This document shows positions 35,601 through 44,279 of a DNA stretch of 64,000 nucleotides, piece after piece. The stretch is from Beroe forskalii (taxonomy: Eukaryota > Ctenophora > Nuda > Beroida > Beroidae). Position numbers and translations under genes: made by a program. Each line of letters opens with the position of its first letter. Positions within the stretch are counted from its first letter, which is position 1. The DNA lies in contig WFMF01000007.1 in the NCBI GenBank assembly GCA_011033025.1, positions 682,001 to 746,000 on the forward strand. Direction: 5' to 3'. A model generated the notes under the pieces. That model made no database searches and was not told the origin of the DNA. It saw only the letters and a program-made list of their open reading frames with translations.

Positions 35601-36682
35601 ATTACATTAATCCTTGATTACACGACATCATTACAATGTTAATTTGATTAACTTGAGCATTTAATTATCGGGTTTCAGTAACACGATTTCTTATTATTAT
35701 AACTGTAAATGCAATCAAATCTTAGTAGCAATAAAACTATGAAGCTATTGCTATAGTAAATAGTTATTTAATAAATTTAAAATGAATCTATCCATATTGA
35801 AGATTATCCACAAAACATTTTGCAGGAAATGGTCTGCATAGCATTATAATTATTAGTTTTTTTAAACCCCAAAAAACTGGCGATGTTCCACACAGTGAGA
35901 GACGACCACTTAGAAATCTAAATCTTGGCTATAAAGCTTTTGTCGCAATAGCAATGCAATGTGATTATTGTTAGGATTAAATTTAGATGCCATTCTAAGT
36001 ATCACGATATTGCTCCAAGTTGTTTGGTTCGTTTTGAGAAAAGCAAGAAGAGTACCAAACTATTCTAACCATTCAGCACTCAGCAATTTCCCAATTTTAT
36101 GGGAATAATGAGCAGTTGCTAGGGGTATTGTGATGTAAATCTATAAGTGGGCAGACCGCCCTAAGGGGCATAATGCTGCTTGCACCCCACATGAGGACTA
36201 AGAGCAGGTAATGATCTGCTGTCCAATTGTTGCATGCACCAAATGAGTGTATAACAGTCCAATTATCTCTTAATGACTGGCATGGGTGATGTATAGCAGT
36301 GTTTATTAGTGTAAGTACCATGATGTCCTCTGATAATATATCTACTTGCATGAATTAATGAAACATACATTCTACCACATAGGAAGAAGGAAAAACTAAA
36401 AGATTTCATAACAAGAAATTCGTTTATGAAACAAAGAGAAAAGAAAGGAAAACAAATTAAAGTTTTAGTTAAAATATAAATTGAAACTTGTCATTCCCCC
36501 TACCGTATTAACTGTCTTGCACTTTTCCATGTCTGCAGACAAAAGCTGTGATTTAGCACCTATATAGATTTTACTTCCATTCTCTGTTAGTAAAACACTG
36601 CTGATGTTCTTCATACAATTCACACAATTCTGCTGTAATGCTACGACATCCTCAGTGAGAATGCACACTTTTTCACCCATCT
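26561..36682 (-). CDS. Semaphorin (partial sema domain), six exons recognised
   Basis: Exons in coding order are 36682-36504, 34382-34232, 31564-31379, 31206-31048, 29722-29610 and 26675-26561. Intron phases agree at each junction (0, 1, 1, 0, 2), and every one has GT-AG ends. The chain follows the semaphorin sema propeller: an early blade (KIYIGAKSQLLSADM), the W-N...C-x5-C-x-N-F block with LVACGTN, the IFAGV strand, the FLHSFEYGDYVYFVMREAT strand with VARVCK, the FLTFTKAYMTC segment, and the AICNYHISAVDAAFEGGY segment that matches SAVC.Y...DI...F.G.Y. Semaphorins are secreted or membrane guidance ligands for plexins. No signal peptide exon, PSI domain or C-terminus was found in the window. 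Two defects are present: one extra base in exon 4 and a TGA in exon 5. Confidence 0.8.
26676..29609. repeat. 32-bp minisatellite, about 92 copies, at a semaphorin exon junction
   Basis: On the gene's strand each unit contains TTTCCACAGGTTTGCTATCT and GCAACTACCACA. Copies are nearly identical; exceptions are a +1 base near 27025, a unit shortened by about 9 bases near 27446, a two-base loss near 28724, and A/G variants at about 26777, 26856 and 26888. The block is 2934 bases, a multiple of three, and no unit has a stop on the minus strand in any frame, so three overlapping open frames of about 1000 codons appear. The unit is made of the exon sequence encoding FHRFAICNYHI. It carries AGGT, so every copy offers both CAG/GTTTGC and CCACAG/G. 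Confidence 0.95.
29610..29722 (-). CDS. Semaphorin exon 5, with an in-frame TGA
   Basis: The acceptor is CTCCTAGACGCAG. It encodes INKLFLTFTKAYMTCGMSLT and continues RQTLNFKIII before TGA at 29627-29629, then NSDFHR. The W-x-[ST]-F-x-K-A-[RY]-[LM]-x-C block is clear. The TGA lies where many semaphorins have W (F-T-S-x-W-N), so a TGG to TGA change is plausible. The exon ends CCACAG at the first unit of the 32-bp array, which starts GTTTGC, a possible 5' splice site. The usual Y-G-V-F stretch is shortened compared with vertebrate class 3 proteins. Confidence 0.65.
29790..30600. repeat. 26-bp minisatellite, about 31 copies, upstream of the exon 5 acceptor
   Basis: Plus-strand unit GGTTAGTTGAGAGGGGTCTAGAGGGA. 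On the gene's strand it reads CTCAACTAACCTCCCTCTAG, a branch-point-like CTAAC followed by a pyrimidine tract and TAG. Several units lack one G or the GGGG run. The array ends about 70 bases before the true acceptor of exon 5. Confidence 0.95.
30840..30930. repeat. ACACACACTCCGACAC short tandem repeat
   Basis: Imperfect CA-rich repeat with a recurring CTCCGACACACA module, inside the intron between exons 4 and 5. Confidence 0.85.
31048..31206 (-). CDS. Semaphorin exon 4, with a one-base frameshift
   Basis: The acceptor is AAATTCCCCTCAG and the donor GATCAG/GTAGGT. It encodes SNQWLSSAEFLHSFEYGDYV followed by YFVMREATGEGYKAAVARVC, the well-conserved semaphorin strand pair that ends in R-V-C-K. 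After the cysteine the frame runs into TGA at 31070-31072. Dropping one A of the AAA at 31076-31078 gives CKSDPGYEDDQ, which fits the family pattern C-K-x-D-x-G and leads into the next exon in the right phase. A weak donor right after VCK (GTCTGA) is an alternative. The intron to exon 3 is only 172 bases. Confidence 0.75.
31379..31564 (-). CDS. Semaphorin exon 3
   Basis: The acceptor is CTCTGTTTCAG and the donor GGTGCAG/GTACGT. 186 bases, phase 1 in and 1 out. It encodes a stretch ending in QIFAGVNEDRQVSSITKFD and LQISSEGA, comparable with the LYAGT/V.ADFL strand of semaphorins but shorter. A CT-rich minisatellite lies directly upstream of its acceptor. Confidence 0.8.
31575..33025. repeat. 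20-24-bp minisatellite (GGGAGCAAATGGGGAGTGAG) upstream of the exon 3 acceptor
   Basis: Three blocks of GGGAGCAAATGGGGAGTGAG units with variable linkers, separated by copies of GTCTAGTCAATGAAGCTTGA. On the gene's strand it is CT-rich (CTCACTCCCCATTTGCTCCC) and runs into the pyrimidine tract of exon 3. The 448-codon P-, S- and L-rich minus-strand frame is a translation of this repeat. Confidence 0.9.
33113..34215. repeat. 17-bp minisatellite with donor-like units downstream of exon 2
   Basis: Plus-strand unit CACCACTCACCCTGACA, about 45 copies with CAGT, CATT and CACTT variants. On the gene's strand every unit reads TGTCAGGGTGAGTGGTG. The true donor of exon 2 reads CCTG/GTGAGTGGTG, so the units repeat the 5' splice-site sequence. 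The array is interrupted at about 33238-33512 by an insertion. Confidence 0.95.
33238..33512. mobile_element. Hairpin-ended insertion in the 17-bp array
   Basis: Two palindromic ends, AAAAGGCCCCTGAGAAAAAT/CTTAGGGGGCCTT at 33239-33271 and AAAAGGCCCCCTAGAAAAAT/CTAGGGGGCCTT at about 33482-33512, flank about 210 bases of AT-rich sequence. Satellite sequence resumes on both sides. I infer a small non-autonomous element with hairpin ends; no target duplication is clear. Confidence 0.55.
34232..34382 (-). CDS. Semaphorin exon 2 (CxxxxxC and CGTN block)
   Basis: The acceptor is CTCTCCCTCCAG and the donor CCTG/GTGAGTGG. 151 bases, phase 0 in and 1 out. It encodes LNWNGGTDNMNCHPKWECGN and continues FVTRILNMGNSNLVACGTN, matching the conserved semaphorin stretch W-N...C...C-x-N-[FY]-[IV]-R-[IV]-L...L-[YF]-[VA]-C-G-T-N. 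The cysteines correspond to family disulphide positions. Its donor is immediately followed by a 17-bp array of donor-like sequences. Confidence 0.85.
34946..35484. mobile_element. 535-bp MITE in the semaphorin intron 1, TA target duplication
   Basis: Ends GTACACTTAAGAAC (34948-34961) and its complement (35469-35482) are perfect. Similarity continues inward for 8 further bases with two mismatches. TA flanks both sides (34946-34947 and 35483-35484). Near the left end a strong hairpin occurs (CACTTAATTAGTGCGGTTT against AAACCGCACTAATTAAGTG at about 34968-35011), and a related ACCGCACTAATAAAGTG lies near the right end. It has no coding frame and looks like a Tc1/mariner-type MITE. Confidence 0.75.
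36504..36682 (-). CDS. Semaphorin exon 1 of the visible set (sema blade 1)
   Basis: The acceptor reads ACCATTTCAG before AGATGGG, and the donor is AATACG/GTAGGG. 179 bases, entering in phase 1 and leaving in phase 0. It encodes NISSVLLTENGSKIYIGAKS followed by QLLSADMEKCKTVNT; the pattern of hydrophobic strand, G-x-x-I/L-Y-[IV]-G-A and a following strand is the standard start of a sema domain. An upstream exon with the signal peptide must exist but was not identified. Confidence 0.7.
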
Positions 36683-38490
36683 CTGAAATGGTATGTTTTG
36701 TATTGATCATGAACATTACACAGTTATTTACAAATCTTTGTTGGACTATTCATTGATCTACAGTCTCTTATAATATATTTAGTACCTACTAGGAGAGATT
36801 TGCTCACCAAATTACAACAAAAATTATTAGCAGCTTAGCAGTGATCATGACAAGCATGGAAAGATTTAAAAAATATTGATATACCTGATATTTGATATCT
36901 GGAAATGAACTTTCGCCCAAATTTGGGGACATTATCATTTCCACCAGATCTTAGGAGACGCCCATGTGTTTGTAACATCCAGCACAGGAACCACAGTATT
37001 AAACTTTTGGCCATGCTCAGATAAAACTAATTTTAGTGACCTGACTCGCTGGGTACATTACAGTTCTCTTGCCATAGCATTTTCAGGATGTGGAACAATA
37101 ACTAGAATTTGGATATGCAATCCTATGATCAGTGATCACCTCTGATACTATAGCTTAGGTACTATGTCACATGATGCAGTGTCAATTTGATCCTTGCTTT
37201 TGATCACATATTCTCAGATGCAAGATCTGAAAATCATATGTGAAGATGACTCTGTGCTAATTTGTCAGTGTCCAGTCACACTTATGGGTCTGCAGTAAGG
37301 AAGCATGCAAGCATTATTTCGCACTACAGGTGTCAGGTATCCTTTGGTTGCAGCCAATGCAGGACTCCTCCTCTCCACCTTCTTTCCTTCCTCTTCAGCA
37401 TAAATTCATCAAGGCCATCTGCAGCAGAACCCTAACATCCAGACATCTCCTTCAGGCCCTCAGAACTTTCCTCTCCTGAACCTTGCTCTCTACCCACTTC
37501 CACAACTTACCTACTATGTTATTAATTTTCAACTGAATTCATGAAAAAGTCCTTAGATCACAGCTGCCTTGAAGTCATGTGATTCGAGCCAATCTAAAGC
37601 AAGGATTGAATTTTAATTGTTGTGTGACATAGTTCCTACAGTTGGGTAAGATGTGATCACAGAGTCACATATCTTTAACGCATGTGTGCAGAATGCTTGA
37701 TACAGAGTGCTCAAAAACTTTACATACTAACACTTGCACTCACAACTCTTTTATACCGTAACTTACTGCATGAAAGAGGTGCATGCCCAAGACGTGTTAG
37801 TATGTAAACTAAGTATTAAGTAAACTTTTGCTGTATTGAGCAATCTGTACACATATACATAATATTCCACTGACTGTTATGCTATACTGGAGATCTATTG
37901 CATAAGTAAAGCACATAAGGATAGAAACTTGTTATTTGAAGCTAAAGGGCTGCTGGCCACAACCCACACGTCCATCTAGTGGGGATATGCCAACCACACA
38001 TCCTCCCTGGATTTACATTTTCCAATACAGAAAAAAGCATCCACCAACTTCATGTTGAGTTCCCAGGCCTTCCCTGACCCTGCAGCTCCTTGTCTTACCC
38101 CCTGGTTGCCAATTGTTGTCAATTTTGTCAATTTTTGTCTTTAGAAACCATTGGTCCATTGAGTAACTACCAATAAAAGCCTGTAGATGGCATTAAATGA
38201 TAAATCCATACATATCTATCATACAATTTCATGCACATGGATGATGGATTATGTTTGAGCCACCCAATTAATTTGAGCTAGCCAAGAAATAGGGAAAGAG
38301 CAAATATTGCTTCGGAAAAAAAGGTATCTTCATGTTAAATGGGGATTACAGTGTAAAGTACTTTACTTTGACCAGAGCCCTCTTTTAATTGTTACACTCC
38401 TCTGTTCCACTCCTCCATTTTGGTGTATGCATATTATGGTTAGATGAATAAATTGCTGTTTCTGTTGTTAGTGGAATCTATCAATTTCTT
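36683..38490. other. No recognised exon or element
   Basis: Unique AT-rich sequence upstream (on the gene's strand) of the first visible semaphorin exon. An upstream exon ending in phase 1 is expected here or further right, but I could not identify it. Confidence 0.4.
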
Positions 38491-38494
38491 TTTT

Positions 38495-38647
38495 CAATAA
38501 AGAATAAAATGATCCATCAGAACTTTAGGGGTAATGTAATTGATAAGCAGATCAATAAATTATTTTGTAGAAATATGTATGATTTCATCTGTAAGTTTTG
38601 GTGCACACCCAGCTTTCATAATTAGGTTATTTTGTATTAGGATTGTA
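38495..38647 (-). pseudogene. Copy of the 47.1-kb open-frame segment, with a stop
   Basis: About 150 bases from CAATAAAGAATAAAATGATC to GTATTAGGATTGTA are almost identical, in the same orientation, to 47100-47250. On the minus strand it encodes the same peptide (NLIMKAGCAPKLTDEIIHIS...), except that the codon for E after STK is TAA. The segment is cut by the TA at 38646-38647 where the 8.15-kb unit begins. Origin unknown. Confidence 0.6.
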
Positions 38648-38875
38648 TTCAGTAAATTACACAATTATAGGTCGTTTGTGTTACATACCATGCTCATGTG
38701 AATCTACATGGTAGAAATCATAAAACAATCGAATATTAGTCTAAAAGTCGTCAGGAAAGGTGCTAGAAATTACTAAAATGTAACTAAAAAAGTCCTAGCC
38801 CAAGAATCAGAAAAGTAGGGTAGGGCTGGGTTTTCTTTGGGCTTCAGCGGAGCTGACGTCAAGGGTGCTGGGTTG

Positions 38876-38987
38876 AAGAAGTCTTGTCGTACAATGTATG
38901 ACCCGCTGACGCCAGCCGTGATGAGAATCAGCGCCGCGCGCGGCGCTGATTCTCGAGAGGGTCTGTCAACGTCAGACAAAAGAAGTC
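38876..38987. mobile_element. 96-bp palindromic micro-insertion with 8-bp target duplication
   Basis: Relative to the inverted partner at 46.6 kb, the left end has an extra segment at 38884-38979 flanked by AAGAAGTC on both sides (38876-38883 and 38980-38987). The partner has the single uninterrupted sequence. The insertion begins TTGTC, ends GACAA, and contains a perfect 32-bp palindrome centred at 38938/38939 (arm GAGAATCAGCGCCGCG). The 8-bp duplication fits hAT-type transposition. Confidence 0.8.
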
Positions 38988-39237
38988 ATATGTCATGCTA
39001 ACAGCTCCATACTCGGTGGCAGCCAGGAGGTAATTGGGGGAGGAGACATATTGCTCTAGGTTTACAACCAGTGTTACATAAACATTTCAATGGCTAATAT
39101 CCTGCCTCTCTCTGATAATCTGATTACTTAAGTTTCACTTTCATTTGATATACCTATTGTTAGTCCTTAGTGGGAAGCCCTTTTAACAGATTCTTAATTT
39201 GACTTGATGCTTGCCCTCAGCACACCACAGATGTTTC

Positions 39238-39264
39238 ACATAAGATAAGATAAGATAAGATAAT
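39238..39264. repeat. (ATAAG)n microsatellite
   Basis: Five to six copies of ATAAG/GATAA followed by AATATTTTT. Confidence 0.85.
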
Positions 39265-39512
39265 ATTTTTGACATAAACTCAAATATTCAAACAAATTTC
39301 ACCATGTTATATCACTATATTAAGCAACCTTATGTCGAGGTACCCACAATAAATTACTAATGCCTTGCATTCATGTGCAGCTACATTGCAAATAGTTTGA
39401 TAAAAAAATAACTTAACAACAGATTATGAACAATAATAGCAAAGTATGAAGCTAGGAGAGTATATTGTTTTCTGTGTGCTGTAAAAATGAAGCTAGGAGA
39501 GTATATGGTATA

Positions 39513-40681
39513 TTGTTTTCCCCATATCCAAAAAGCCGCGAACCAGCAAACCTGGTTCGGAGGAAATTTTGTGACGGAGGAAATTTTTGGGGAAAACGGA
39601 GGAAATTCTCGGCGGAAAGCTAGACAGAAAATTTGATTTTCTGTACTGTGTTTTACCCGAATTGCATTCGGATAAATTCAATAAATGAAATTTCAAATCA
39701 TTCCTGTACTAACTTACAGTTTCCAGTGATAAGAACTACGATGTATAAACTGTCTCAGAAAGATATTCAATGTAGAATGTGCAAAAACGTGCCTGCATGT
39801 ACACAATCTGAATCGGCATTTTCAGAGGCATCATCCCTCCATGTGAGCACCTTCCCAGGAAGAACAAATTGAATTGATTCCTATGCGAAAAACCTTGAAA
39901 ATTTTTGCCTTCGACAGGCTGTTGTGATGTCACTTAATTTGTCACAGACAGTTTCAGATGTAAGACTTTCAAAATTTTTGCATGCGGCCGGACATTGTAC
40001 TTGTAACTAATATTACGGTTACCATATTCATATTCAATGAAACTTAAAAACTTTCGCCTGCGGCGGGCTGTTATGATCAAATTATGTTGCTGGAATGATC
40101 CTAGACAGTCTCAGAGGTAAAACAGGTTCCAAATTTTCGCCTGCGGCGCTCTGTTGTGATCAAATTATGTTGCTGAATTGATCCTAGACAGTGTGAGTGG
40201 TAAAACAGGTTCCAAATTTTCGCCTGTGGCGGGCTGTTATGATCAAATTATGTTGCTCAACATTGATCCTAGACAGTCTCAGAGGTAAACCTTCAAATTT
40301 TAGCCTGCGGCGGGCTGTTGTCATCAAATTATGTTAATAAATTGGCCCAAGACACACTGAGTCTCAGACATGTAAAACTTTCGCCTGCGTCGAAGGATAG
40401 TGTCAGTAGGGATTCGAAATCAAAAAGTCTACATGCAATTGACGGACTGTTCGTGATTTTGCAAGTTTATCAAAATAATTGCTTTTGCTTAATAGTAATC
40501 ATTAAAGAAGCCAATTTTGAGGCCTGTTTGCTTTGTTGCCAAAATAGAATCAATTTACAAAGCGAAGTGAGGAGGCAGCAAAATAGGCAAAAGTTTTGTG
40601 AGCGAAGCGAGTAGGCAGCGAAATGGGTAAAAATTTCTGGTTCGGAGGAAATTTTTTATTTTTTGGATATGGGTTGTTTTC
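39513..40681. mobile_element. 1153-bp element with 14-bp TIR and 8-bp target duplication
   Basis: Ends CCCATATCCAAAAA (39521-39534) and its complement (40660-40673) are perfect and are flanked by TTGTTTTC on both sides (39513-39520 and 40674-40681). Subterminal AACCTGGTTCGGAGGAAATT and TTCTGGTTCGGAGGAAATTT recur at the two ends in direct orientation. The interior carries about five units of an 85-100-base repeat. No transposase frame. The duplication length suggests a hAT-like non-autonomous element. Confidence 0.75.
39885..40395. repeat. Roughly 88-bp tandem repeat (TTCGCCTGCGGCGGGCTGTT)
   Basis: Five units combining AAATTTTCGCCTGCGGCGGG, CTGTTATGATCAAATTATGT and GATCCTAGACAGTCTCAGAG. The outer units are more diverged. 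It lies inside the 1153-bp element. Confidence 0.85.
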
Positions 40682-40968
40682 TGTGTGCTGTAAAAATTTA
40701 TAATTGAATTGAATTATGAGAGCACTGATATGGGGAATAAATGAGTAAGAATTCTTATTGACTAGCAAAAAGGCAATTCACTTATGAAAGATATTTGTTG
40801 ATCACATGCATGATAAAAGTTTTGGGTTTCAACAACTCTTCAACAAACGCAAAACTTCATCATTGATTTCAACGTGTGGGAAAATCTCCGCAGAGAAACG
40901 CGAACAGGGATGTACGTATTTAGCTTGCTAAACACGTATATCCCTTCCTGCGTTGCGCGGCGCACGTA

Positions 40969-41042
40969 CTTCCTAAGCCCGCATGGGTGTGTGTACGCGC
41001 GCGGCGCTTCCCTACAGGACACACCTATGCGGGCTTAGGAAG
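40969..41042. repeat. Strong hairpin with 23-bp arms
   Basis: CTTCCTAAGCCCGCATGGG... at 40969-40991 pairs with 41020-41042 with one G/T mismatch and a 28-base GC-rich spacer. A second, shorter hairpin, GCGGGCTTCC against GGAAGCCCGC, lies at about 41117-41144. The region 40860-41160 is much richer in CpG than its surroundings. Confidence 0.75.
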
Positions 41043-41339
41043 TGTTTAGCAAAAGTGTGCGTGCACATAACGCAAATAAGGATATTTCTAAGCCCTCATA
41101 GGTGTGAGTACGCGTAGCGGGCTTCCCTACGGGCGGAAGCCCGCACGGGTGTGCGCATCTTCAGGCGTTATTAATTAAATAGTATTTCATTAATGGTAAT
41201 TAAGTTGTTAGGATATCTTGACCTTATTTATATTTTTATACGTTCTGTTTTTTAAATTGTAGGATGTTACCCTACCCTCCGCCGCGCACGCAAGGTTTTC
41301 CGCGGGGAGGGTAGGGCTCAACTCGACACGCTGTGAAGC

Positions 41340-41470
41340 AGAATTTGCTTCACGATCTGATTGGCTGAGCGCGGATCGACGTCATTATCATGGATCAACG
41401 TATAGCGCTACGGGACGACGCGCGCGCGTTCAGTTTTTAGTTCTTAGCGATATTTTGCTCCGGTTAGGGA
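41340..41470. promoter_or_regulatory. Possible CpG-rich promoter-like segment
   Basis: It contains ATTGG (41360-41364, a CCAAT box on the other strand), GACGTCAT (41378-41385, CRE-like) and runs of CGCG before AT-rich sequence. The 117-codon plus-strand frame from 41471 has no recognised family. The call rests on motif clustering only. Confidence 0.25.
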
Positions 41471-43651
41471 ATGAGTGAAAATTATTTCAAAAACCTTTTA
41501 CAAATTTTACATTGTTGGATAGATCTCATTCTCAGCATCACATTCATGCAAAAATATTTGAAAAAGGAGTCATGGATCAAAAGTTATCGGCATTTCAGTG
41601 AATTCTCACTGAGTTGCTCGGCGTCCAGCCTCGCTCGAAAATCGAGCGCTGGATTCGCTCACCTCGTGTTCAGTCTCTGGGAGTGCTGTTTAGTGTTTCA
41701 ACTTTTTCCTACTGTTGTATCTGTTGCTTCTGCAGCATTGAATTTGAATTCTTCCGAATTTTATCGAATCTCCTTATTATATTTTTACAGAGTAATGGAT
41801 TGTCACCAATTAGTCATTTTTTAACTGGTACCCATCCATTTGTTCTTTGTTTCGATGTGTAGCATATGTATGAAGTATGTGGCATTTCTGTATCGATTAT
41901 CGGGTCAGAATGTAACTGAACTTTCTGCCAAATTGATCATGTTATTTTCTTTTCAATCGTATTGACTTTTCCACTTATTTAAAGGGATAGTAAGACGGCA
42001 ATTATCAAAATATAGGAATAAAATTATCTCTAAAATTTAACTGCTTGTACTCTTGAAGCCTTCAGATCGCTTTCATGACATCTGACCGGTGTTAGCTGCT
42101 TCATTATTTTGCTAAGGATGCTCTTCATTTGTTTTTCTGGAGTCAGCTTTGGTCTTTTTCTTAATCACATGATCTTCAGTGAGCAGACCTTCAAAAATAG
42201 AAAAAACAATTTAGGCTCATTATACTATTATAGCTCATTTAATGACATCTCAGGGAATGTGGCATCAATGCATATTTAACATCTTAGAGGCATAATTTGT
42301 AATATGACCTAAATATTCTTATTCTAATTCAGATAATCACTGAATTATTACCTTCTAGTGAGTATGATGATTAAGTTATGAGGATTAAACTTTGTCCCAA
42401 GGGCAAATCGCCTTATTGCTTATTCATGCTTATAATTATTATAGAGCAGCAGAACTTCCAATTTCATCTCCATTATTTAACTTAGTACCTAGGTACACAA
42501 AAGCGCCTTAGGTAGATGCTATTGCTTCACATGATTCTTTTGCTCTACTTTGACTTTGCTTTTTACTTCTAAACCATAAATAAACCATAAATTTCAGACT
42601 TTCAGACTTTTTCATAACTTCATAAGATTTTTAGTTTTCATTTGACAGTGGGTTTTTAATCTGTATATTCAAAAACTGATTGACTGAGTCCTGAGAGACT
42701 GCGTCATCGGTAACCGCTCCCTATTTTGAGATTTTGTAAATCAATTTAATAAATACGCTATTCGTCTTTTCCCTGAGTTTTTCTGCAATCATATTCTATA
42801 CTTAGACTCTAGACTTCTATAGATCACAGTATATGATTATGGTTTATCATTCACCAAATCATTGAAATCTTCGCTCTTATATGGTCGATATGCAGATGGT
42901 TTTATACCTTATGGTGCATATGATTCAATTAATAAAGCTCATAAAGTCATAATCATGATAGGTATCAATCGAGTATGATGAAAAGATTGAAAGAAAACGC
43001 TCGGACTCGCCCTATGAAAACTCATCTCGAGTTTCAACTTGTTGCTTTGTGGCATTTTTTCATCACTTTGAATTCAATCTGTTCAGCTGTTTTTGTGAAT
43101 TGTGTTTAAGCTGGTTGATTATAGTGCTGCCAATCTACTCTTTCATTTTCATTCATTTACCGGCATAGGTACATTCTGATCTTTGGTACCTATAATATGA
43201 GCTCTCCCTCCTCCCTTCCATTTTCCTCTGTAATCTTACAACTCTGGTTTGTTATACCCTGGTTTGTTATAGGATAGTTGAGTCATGTGTACCTACATGG
43301 AGCAAAAACTCAGTGAAAGCTGCGTGACATGAAAAAAGTGGTTATATTTTTTGTAGTTTGCAGCATTTCATCTTGAAAATGAAACAAAAATGCCTAATAT
43401 AACTATTTGGAGTTTTATGCTTTTGTTTTAGTTTATTTCTTTAGTAACTTAAGTACTACGTTACTTAGGTACCCTATTTATTTGACCAACTTATTTGCCA
43501 TATATTTATTTTCCGTGTGCATTTACTTTTATATACCTTGCTCCCAAATGTACTACTGTATGTATAATGTATTGTATCTTTTTATGTACGCACGAACACA
43601 ATAACCAACACCTTTGAATCATCATACTTTTTACATTTGCAAATACCTATT

Positions 43652-44057
43652 ACTCTGCAGTAGCTAATAAGCGGGGGAGACGATAGCAATTTTCAAGGAA
43701 AAGTCAGGGCCAGGTACCCTTAAAAAGCACCCTTCCCGTTTAAGTGATTCCGAAAATTTCAACCACATTTATTGGAAAATCTATTCTTTTTTGTTCTTTT
43801 TCTTCTATAATTTTCGTTAATTTGCATATAAACTTGTAAACTTGGAAAAGCGATGGTCCGACTAGCATAAATCAGTGAAATTCAATTATTTCATGAACAA
43901 AATCAATTAAGGAGTAACTTCGTTTCATCAGAAATCTAGGTCCACCCAGTTATTTGGTAACCCCCCGTAAGCACGAAATTCTCAAATCCCCCACCCCTTC
44001 ATCCCGGTACGCTTATTTCGACCCCCAAGCTTATTACTTTATTAGCTACTGCAGAGT
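43652..44057. mobile_element. 406-bp MITE with 19-bp terminal inverted repeats
   Basis: ACTCTGCAGTAGCTAATAA at 43652-43670 and its exact complement at 44039-44057; GGGGG/CCCCC tracts follow inside. No clear target duplication. Non-coding. Confidence 0.65.
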
Positions 44058-44279
44058 GGTGAGTACCTACACTCCACAGCTGCAATAGGATTAAATGCGG
44101 ATACTATTACTCTAGTAGCAGAGAGGTGTTGAGTATGCACTTCGTTGTCCACGGATTTTCTCGATGGAGGGTCTTTTGTTATTCAATTCTGAGCAAGAAT
44201 CATCTAGGTACGCAATTTAAAAACGTATTATGAGCCCTGTGGGGCCTATTTTCTAATCGCCCTCAGGCGCATAGGCTGA

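Noticed and set aside
39464..40695. Long terminal repeats from the repeated TTGTTTTCTGTGTGCTGTAA
   Set aside because: The duplication is better explained by an 8-bp target duplication plus a local copy; no TG...CA ends, primer site or gag-pol.
41471..41824. 117-codon frame downstream of a CpG-rich segment as a gene
   Set aside because: Protein composition unremarkable, no family recognised, and it lies inside a transposon-like unit; kept only as a weak promoter note.
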